This document shows positions 46,401 through 55,400 of a DNA stretch of 64,000 nucleotides, in pieces. The stretch comes from Agelas oroides (taxonomy: Eukaryota; Porifera; Demospongiae; Agelasida; Agelasidae), in assembly GCA_949130485.1 (NCBI GenBank), contig OX422201.1:2702516-2766515 (forward strand), read 5' to 3'. Below the pieces are notes generated by a model. That model made no database searches. It saw nothing but the letters and a program-made list of their open reading frames with translations, and had not been told where the DNA came from. A program made the translations under genes and the position numbers. The first letter of the stretch is position 1. Each line of letters opens with the position of its first letter.

Positions 46401-49400
46401 AAAGTTAGAATGGCTGCTTTTGTATGCTCATTATCTGGTGTCCATTCTCTGGTAATAAATGCCAACAGCAAATGTTACCCAAATGTTGCAAAGCATCAGT
46501 TGCTGACAACCACCTGTGCCTTCATCCAAGGTGTCCCTTGCAAGCTTGGCACATCAGACCCCTGAAACATCCCATCAACAGAGAACAACTCCCAACCTGA
46601 GTACATTTATCTTGTATCCATCCTGGTACCAGCCATTCTGATTAATTCTCCACTTCCTGTTTTCTAAATTGTCATTTAAGAACCATGTTGTTCACTGTAT
46701 GCAAGGTGTGAACTAAAGCTTATTCCCACATTTCAATCCCTATCGAGACTATTCACTTACACTGTACATCATCGAAACCATATACATCTGTATACTAAAA
46801 CTTGCGCCGCTATCTTAATTGGAATATAGCTTTATACATGGCAGTATATGTGGTATTGGTCGAAAACGAACGGGCCTCACAGATAATTAAGCTTACTTTA
46901 AGGTGGCAGGATAGTCCCGGTGGGCGTGGTTTATGAAATCTATCAACATGAAATTTCTTGTACAGAATTCATCACAGCAAAACAAAACCTACTGAATATG
47001 AAGCAGGGAGGGTAGTGAATGTGTACAGGAAAAACCGTTGAAGTAGCTCACTTTGTAGCCACAGTAAGCACACGAGTGTCCCCGCAGACAATTAACCAAA
47101 AATCTACAGTACAAAGTACGCTACCGGCTAGTTAGCCTCGTTCCCAGGCCCACGCACGAGCCTGGGAACGAGGCTACCGACTAGTCTATCAAGCCAGCCC
47201 ATCTCTGAAAAGTGAGAGCAGATGTTATTAGTATTCATAGTTCACAGCTTGTTTAATCCAGTATTAGTCTTACATACTGAAGCCAAGGTGTTGCTACTGT
47301 CTCAAAATTGGTCAGCATCTCATGCATGCTAATAACATCTGCTAGACCTCTCACTTCTCTGGAGGGTGAGAGATGATCTGGCTTGATAGACTAGCTACCG
47401 ACTTGATCTCGCTGTTGGAGATGCACATTAATAAACTCATGGCGGCTTGAAACGTTTTTTTTTCCGCTACGGTAAATGGTACTTTTGCTACAAGTCACGT
47501 GCGTGCGTCTGTTACTAAAGACTTGCACACAGAACCGCGGTAAACGATACGCGGTATCGAGCAGTGTGAAAAGCTCTTGCAGCAGAAATACGAGGGGACG
47601 AGACTAGAGAGAAAGAGTACACGGAAGGGAAGATGGTAAACTGTTGCCGATGTAACAGAACTGGCAGCTGTCGCAACTGTGCCTGTGTAAAGGCTGGCAG
47701 GTCTTGCCAAAGTTGTTTGCCCAGTCGCCTCGGTCACTGTTTGAACGATACTGGTTCTTCCTCACCTGACCAACCCTCCGGGACTCCTACAACCACACCC
47801 TCATTGAACGCCTCCCCAAATGGGTCACATGATGACACGCCTCCCACCCTTACCCCAACCAGCACCCCTCACTCCCCCGCTCACTCACACACCACATATT
47901 TGACTCCTAAGTCTGGACCTGTAAGAGATGTGGATCTCCCCTCTTTTACTCCAGCATCCAATCCGACATTTACATGGGGAGGCCACAATTCCGAATCATT
48001 CAGACAAGCACTAGATGAAACATACACGGAGATCAGACATTGGAGACCTAATCAATTCAAGCTGCCACAAGGAAAGGCCGGAAAGCACTTTGTCTCTGAG
48101 CTCGCAAAATTATACAAAGCCTTTGCAACTCGCTCTGCCCTGGAAGGCGTTGCTCTGAAAGCTGCCACGGTCCTCCCCATCCTTGCCCTGCAGAAACCCT
48201 CTCGCTCTTCCAAGAACAAAGACCATGTTGCCTGCCTTGAGAGAAGGATGCCTTTGTGGCTGGATGGTAATTTGGCTGAGCTCCTATCGGAAGGAAGAAC
48301 AATTCAGTGTCGCTTACCAACAGCACCTTCAAGTTCCAAGGAGGTGGCTTCTGATCCAGCAAGAGCATTTGCAAAGAAAATGTTTCAAGGGAAGACAAAA
48401 GCAGCACTTGACCATTTAAGGAACAAGGAGAAGGGTGGAGTGATGCAGCTTGACGATCAGATACCCAGCGGACCTGGTGCAACCATGACTGTAAGAGAAG
48501 TCTTGCTTGACAAACACCCCCCCGGCCAACCGGCTGACCCCAACTCTGTGGTTGCTGATGAGGCCCCCCCGGTACATGACATCCTGTTCGATCCCATTGA
48601 TGCCACCCTGATCAGGACAGCTGCCCTAAAGACATCAGGGTCCGCTGGACCTTCTGGGTTGGATGCCTACAGTTGGAGAAGGCTATGTACTTGCCACCAA
48701 CAAGCCTCCAGAGATCTCTGCCAGGCATTAGCTGAAGTGGCCAAACGCCTATGTACACAATTCGTTGATCCAGCTTCAGTTGCTCCCTTCTTGGCTTGCC
48801 GTTTGATCGCACTTGACAAGAACCCGGGTGTCAGACCAATCGGAGTTTGTGACACAGTGAGACGCATAATTGCCAAAGCGATCCTGATGACCATCCGAAG
48901 TGACGTCCTTGACATGGCTGGCTCCTTGCAATTATGTGCCGGTCAGATCAGTGGCACAGAGGCTGCAGTTCATGCCGTCCGTTCCTATTTTGAATCCAAT
49001 GAGTGTGAAGCAATTCTCCTGGTGGACGCTAGCAACGCTTTCAATGCCCTTAACAGGCAGACAGCACTCAGGAACATCAGGCGCCTGTGCCCAGCTCTGG
49101 CCACTGTGTTGATAAATTCCTACAGAGCTGAGGCTGATCTCCTTGTGGATGGCGACGTAATCAAGTCAAGAGAGGGTACCACCCAAGGAGATCCTCTTGC
49201 TATGCCGATGTATGCCATTGCCACAATCCCACTGATCAAAAGGCTAAGTGCAAGTGCAACTGTCAACCAGGTATGGTACGCAGATGATGCTGCTGGCATG
49301 GGGCGGATTGATCAGACTCGCTTATGGTGGGATAAGCTTGTCGAGCTAGGGCCTGGTTTTGGCTACTATGCCAATGCCTCAAAGACATGGCTAATCACCA

Positions 49401-52400
49401 AGGAAGCCCATCACCAGAAAGCCATTGAAGCCTTTTCAGGCACCGGAGTGAAAGTTACATCTTGTGGAAGACCCTACCTCGGGTCTCCTATTGGGTCTAG
49501 GGCTTTTATTGAATCATTTGTGGAAGACAAAGTGAAGCTCTGGGCTGCAGAGCTGGACAGTCTTTCCTGCTTTGCAAAAACACAACCACATGCTGCGTAC
49601 TCTGCTTTCACGCATGGCCTGACATCGATTTGGTCTTACCTAATTAGAACAACTCCGGAAATTGGGCACCTGCTTCAGCCATTGGAGGACATCATAAGAA
49701 TGAAGCTGATTCCCGTGCTGACCGACAGAGCTCCACCCAATGATGTGGAAAGGAACCTTCTTGCTCTGCCAGCCAGGCTAGGAGGCATAGGCGTTTCTAA
49801 TCCAGCCACTGACACACAATCGATCTTTTCAGCGTCAACCAGGATCTCGGAGCCCCTGAAAGATGCTATCCTTGCCAAGGTTCCAGTTTACTCCTATGAC
49901 ATGTGGGCTAGTCAAGTTGCTGCCAGGTCCGAAGTTCACAAGCTCAGACGTCAGCAGTCGGAACAACAATCCGAGACCTTAAAGCAAATCCTACCTGACT
50001 CCCAAAAACGGGCCATGGAACTTGCCTCTGAAAAGGGTGCTTCTACCTGGCTAACGACCCTTCCGGTGGAAGAATTCGGATTCACCCTACATAAGAGTGC
50101 TTTCCATGACGCTCTCGCCTTGAGGTATGGCTGGAAACCCAATCGCACACCTCAGTACTGTGCCTGTAGTTCAGCGTTTTCAGTGGAGCACGCCCTATCC
50201 TGTCCCAAAGGAGGTTTCCCAACGATTCGCCACAACGAGATAAGAGACCTGACTGCCTCCCTGCTGACGGAAGTATGTCATGAAGTCAGCATCGAGCCAG
50301 ACTTGCAGCCTATCTCAGGAGAAATCTTCCACAGGGCCTCAACCAACATACAGGATGGAGCCAGACTGGATGTCGCCATGAGTGGCTTTTGGGGGGGCAG
50401 GTATGAGAGATCCTTCTGTGACGTGAGGGTCTTCAACCCTCATGCTCCCTCCAACAGAAACAGCAACCTCGCCTCATGCTACAGGAGACACGAAAGGCTG
50501 AAGAAGAATTCCTATGAGCAAAGAATTAGAGATATTGAGCATGCTTCCTTCACGCCTTTGATCTTCTCAGCGACAGGAGGACTCGGAAACGAGGCCAAGA
50601 CATTCTACAAGAGGCTTGCATCACTCCTCGCTTCAAAGTGGGACAACTCGTACAGCTCCACGATGGCCTGGCTGAGGTGCCGTCTCACCTTCTCACTCTT
50701 GAGATCCTCAATCAGATGCATCCGGGGAGCCCGCTCACACTCAGGCTTTCCTGTCAGAGCCCCGCCAGTGGATCTGGTGAGGGTGGAAGCCAGCCTCACA
50801 TCCACCTGTTGAACAGTTTTCACCTGCCCTAATAAACTATATTGCTTCTGCAGTTTTTTCCTCTCTTGTTTTATATATATATATATTCTTAACCCTAACA
50901 AGTCCTTCCTCGTATTGTATATCATGGCACTTGTATGACAGTTTGGTTCCCAGTAAATGGTACTCGAAATAGAAAGGTTTGAATGATTACTGTCTTACCA
51001 AATTTCTCTGAAACAACGGAACGTAACGTTGCAACGGAAGGCAGTATCGCAAAAAGTACTTCAAGTCGCCCTTCACACTGTATTTTTGCGTAGTTTCACC
51101 GTCTTTGCTAGTTGTAAATCAGTCTCCATGACTTTATTTTTGGTTACTAAAAAGTTCGATAACTAGTACCTTATCAGCTGAGTTTAAAGTTTAAAGCGAA
51201 TAGCACATGCACATATATATACGTTCAATATAGGAATTACAGTATCTTAATTTATTGCTACGAGCGCACGTACACATAGAACTGTATCCCGCCACCTTAA
51301 CTTACAGAGTGGTGTTATTTCGCCCGATTCAACACATACTAGAAGCATTATAAGTGTCTCTTTGCATTCACCAAGATCGCCATATAAACATTATGTGAAT
51401 ATCCTCTATGCAATTACGTACAATTCATGGGCTTTACTGAATAAACCACCTGTTCTTGTCAGGTTTACGTGGATGACATTGAGGGAGATGCTGCCGCCAC
51501 CATTGCTCCTAGGGAGGAGATCACACTCAAAGAGGTGGTTCCAGAGTCCATGCAGGGTGAGGTGGAAAAACCCATGTACATATAGTGTGCTATCATACCC
51601 AATGCCATAGATTGGGAAATTTTCATGTTAAAAAGTTGCTTATGGAAAGGTTTCAGGAAGTGTTTATATGTACATGTACATTCGGCCACTGAAAACATTT
51701 ATGGGTCAGAAGTTACATTATAGACAAGCTATGAAGCACAATGCTTTCATGATGGATCATGTTCTGGCTATCACATTTATTGCCACATTTGGCCCACAAG
51801 TTCTTGTTTATGAAGGAGAGCCATGTTCGATAGGTACGTATCACAGGCTACACTGGGTCCAATTGTTACATTGCCAAGCATGCGCCAGTTTGTTCAGTCA
51901 TGGATGGTATACTGTAGTCCTGCAAAAATAGTGCCCCCCCCCCCAAACTTTTGGTTCAATTTCCTGCTTAGAGTTGAACACCCATTCTTGTGCTAGCTTT
52001 GTATGGCCAGACCAGCAGAAGTGCTACCAATATCCAATGCTTGGCTTCTAGAAATGTAGTTTGGCCCCTGCTGTTCTTGTAACACTTGGCAGCTCTGGTC
52101 TGCTGTTGTCCATCCAATCTACAACTGTACTTACTGTCAACTTACCAAATGGCAGATTCAAGCAAGACGATTTCAATAATTGCAGTTCAGGGTGACATCA
52201 CTGAGCTACCTTGGCTATTTAAGTTCCCAATTAAGTACCATCTTGCTTCATTTGCTGCCTAGCAACCAAGTAAAACACTGAGAGGTCATGGGAATGACTT
52301 GTATGTAAACAAGTGTGGGCCACCTATCAAGAATCTGCGTTTGCTGCTAACAAAGTGGGCACCCTTTCATCAGGGCCCTTTCATGTGAATACAGAAACAC

Positions 52401-55400
52401 TTGTAAGAGCACCTGCCCCCCTCTTTGGTGAACATGTAAGATACACCATCCATGAAGTTCTGCTGTGAGATTACAGTACGTACAGGTGCCAAAAGAATAG
52501 GAAGACAACATACTGGACTAATTCTGCAATTGTTATGGTCGCATGCACACTTAAGGTGGCGGCTAAATAATTTCACAATGAATTAGCTGTCATAGTTTCT
52601 TAGTTGTGCAATCACTTACAGCCAAACTTAATATTCAAATACTGCATGGCACGTACTACATGTATCTGTTTAACAAATCTTGATACCATGCTACAGAAAA
52701 TAACACGGAGAGCAGTGGTTGATTTTCAGCACGTTTCACTCGCACAGTACGAGAGCCGCATCCTCCATTCTTGGAGTGGAGAAAGTTCAACAGTCGGTAG
52801 AGGAGGCTACGTAAAGTTTTGGTCATAAGCTGTAAAGCTTAATGGATGGCGAGTTGAAGCTGTTATTGCAAAGTCACTTTTTGTAGCGTTTCGTGGTACG
52901 AACTCTCCCCAGCGTTTGTTAGTCACGAATACTTTACGTTACCCCCTTGACTAACCACTGGAGTAGCTGTTTATGGTTAAGAGAGTTGCTAAAGTCGTTT
53001 ACCTGATTCAAGAAGCGTCGCAAAAACAAATGTATCCATGGCCTTTTTGGTGGGTGTGGCCATTGGTGTACGGCAATCGACAACGTAGAAACTTTTCAGG
53101 CCTTCATGCTTTTGTCGCTTGTAGTATGGCTAGGTAGCTTTTCGATAAGCTACTGAAGCAGCTGCTCCAGTCGTTTGCTTCACTCAAGAAGAAAAGCCAG
53201 CTGTGGCCTGGTGTTACAATGTGGGCGTAAACCGGCTGTGGGTGCTTGTTAGCTTGGCCGAGTGTGATGCACAAAGACTTGTGATGAGTGAATCACATAG
53301 TATCATAGTATTGCTAACATTTTTTTTTTTCAGGGAGATGTGGTTTACTGTTCATTCATACATGCAAATGTACAGAGTTCTATGTACATGTATATGCCGA
53401 ATCAGTACACAACACACTATAAATGCACTGATGAAATGCGACTAAACAGCTGCTGATCTAATCTTGTTCTCAGGCTTAGTCCAGAAAGTGTATACTGCAC
53501 AATGCGGGCAGTAATCTGTGCTGAGGTTGGTTTTGGATCTGGGACCAAGACTGCTTCTGATCCACCCCTTCACCAGGACCTTTCACTTAGTGTGAATGTT
53601 ACGTTGTAACAACAGCTTCAGCCTAACTGTAGGAGAACAACTAAACACTCAACAAAGTACAAACACTATTAGTGTCAGTCCTGCAGTATACACACACTGG
53701 ATGAGGTCTGGTAACAAGACTACATGTTCATTGCATTCTGTGGGGATACACCAAAACATGATTGTTGGTCATGATCCCAGAAAAGTATTGACCATCTGCT
53801 TTTGTAAGCTTACATAAGTGCATTGTAACATAAGTACATTGTATTGCAAAGTTGTTGAGAGACATAGTGCCGCGGTAACCAACGTGCTGAGATTTGATGG
53901 ACTAACACACGGCAGAGTAGAAACAAATTTCTACTCTGCCGTGTGTTAGTCCAACAAATCTCGTGCATTGTATTGATTTATTCAGATTTACACTGGAAGG
54001 TACGTATATCATATTCCCTGTACCCCGGCCACCTTCAAGTGCTTAACTCAGTACTTCAGATGAAGCTCCTTCTACTCATTACTGTAATATGCTTTCTATT
54101 ACAGGTGCCACTTTGAATGACTTCTGTGCAGCAGAGGTAGCTGCATCTGAACTGCCTTGTGGTCTACAACATCTTGAATCACACAAGGCAATGCAGCCTA
54201 CCTTTGGTATTAGTGCCAATCCAACTCTCTCCTCTTTGTCTCACAAGAAAACTGCTAATGCAAGTGGGATACCAGAGTCCCATCCACCCTGTCACACTCC
54301 CAGTAAGGACACCAGTGACATGGAGCTTACGCTGATTGAGTCTACACCAAAAGAGACACACATGCACGAGTCTTTGTTTTCTCCTGATAAGTTGTTGAAC
54401 GCAGCAAAGATGCATTCTTTACCCTGCAGTCAGCATGGTATGGTTCACAATGAAAGGGTTGAATGCAAAACTGGGAGCTGTGCTGACGCCTTGCCACCTA
54501 GCTCTAATGAGCAGTCAGAAATGGCCATGAGCTTCACAATGGTTGGAGCACAATTGGCCACCATGAATGATAGCAACATGAGTTTGACCTGCATCGAGCC
54601 ACAACCAAATGCAGTAACTGCACCCGACCAAGTGAATCTTGCACCCATCAGTGGCCCTAAAGAAGACCAAATGGATCTCACAGACATTGGAAGGGCTCTT
54701 CCAGAGGATGGTGCATCCCTTGAAGCCTCGGAAACCACACTTGATCTGTCAATGTTAAGAGCACTTTACCCCCCATCCAAAATGGTTTGTGAAAACAGAG
54801 GCTCAACTCATGCTGAGCTTCATCCCACAAGTTCTTCAGGGGATGGGAAGGCTCCAGCAGCAAACCAGCTGCACCTCAGCAAGCTGTTTGACTCAAGGGA
54901 TGATACTGATATGGATATGCAACTTACAACATATCAAAGCTGTGCCATGAGCATGACATGTGTCGAAGACACAATGTCAAAGGATGCAACAGAGGTGCTG
55001 ACTAGTTCAGAGAAGAAGCAGCAGCTTCCCTCAGATGAAGCAACAAACCGGCTACACGCCAGTACAATGCACTCACAAACCGGCACTGATTCAAATAAGC
55101 AGCTCCAAAGCTGTGCCATGAACACAGTAGCACGAGAGGGGGGCAGTGTGGAACAGCAAGAAAAAGCAGAACTTCAAAAGGATTCCACAGACCTCAATGT
55201 TACAACTAACAAGCCAAAAGTGACAAGCTCACGGGCATCTGCTTTCAATACCACAACCGTATCAGCTACTACAGTTGATCAATTCAAGCCTCCCAGCTTT
55301 CCACCAAACAGCTACAAAGCCAACCAGTTACACAACAGATCTGTAGGCAAGCCTCTGATTGTGGCATCTTCAGTCATGCGCACTCCTCAGTGTACCCCCA

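Larger units (their letters stand above)
46898..51300. mobile_element. TTAA-flanked element, second copy, with three nested insertions
   Basis: TTAA at 46898 and 51297, termini GGTGGCAGGATAGTCCCGG and TATCCCGCCACC. Outside the insertions it aligns throughout with 43341-43989. Insertions: a MITE (47181-47394) with a small foldback (47133-47174), and a 3.47-kb retroelement (47484-50952). A third isolated terminus (TTAAGGTGGCGG) lies at 52551. Confidence 0.88.

Noticed and set aside
46266..46565. 99-residue + strand open frame
   Set aside because: Falls inside a dispersed inverted repeat whose partner copy is not coding.
48057..48482. 141-residue open frame on the - strand
   Set aside because: Antisense shadow of the retroelement ORF with no domain.
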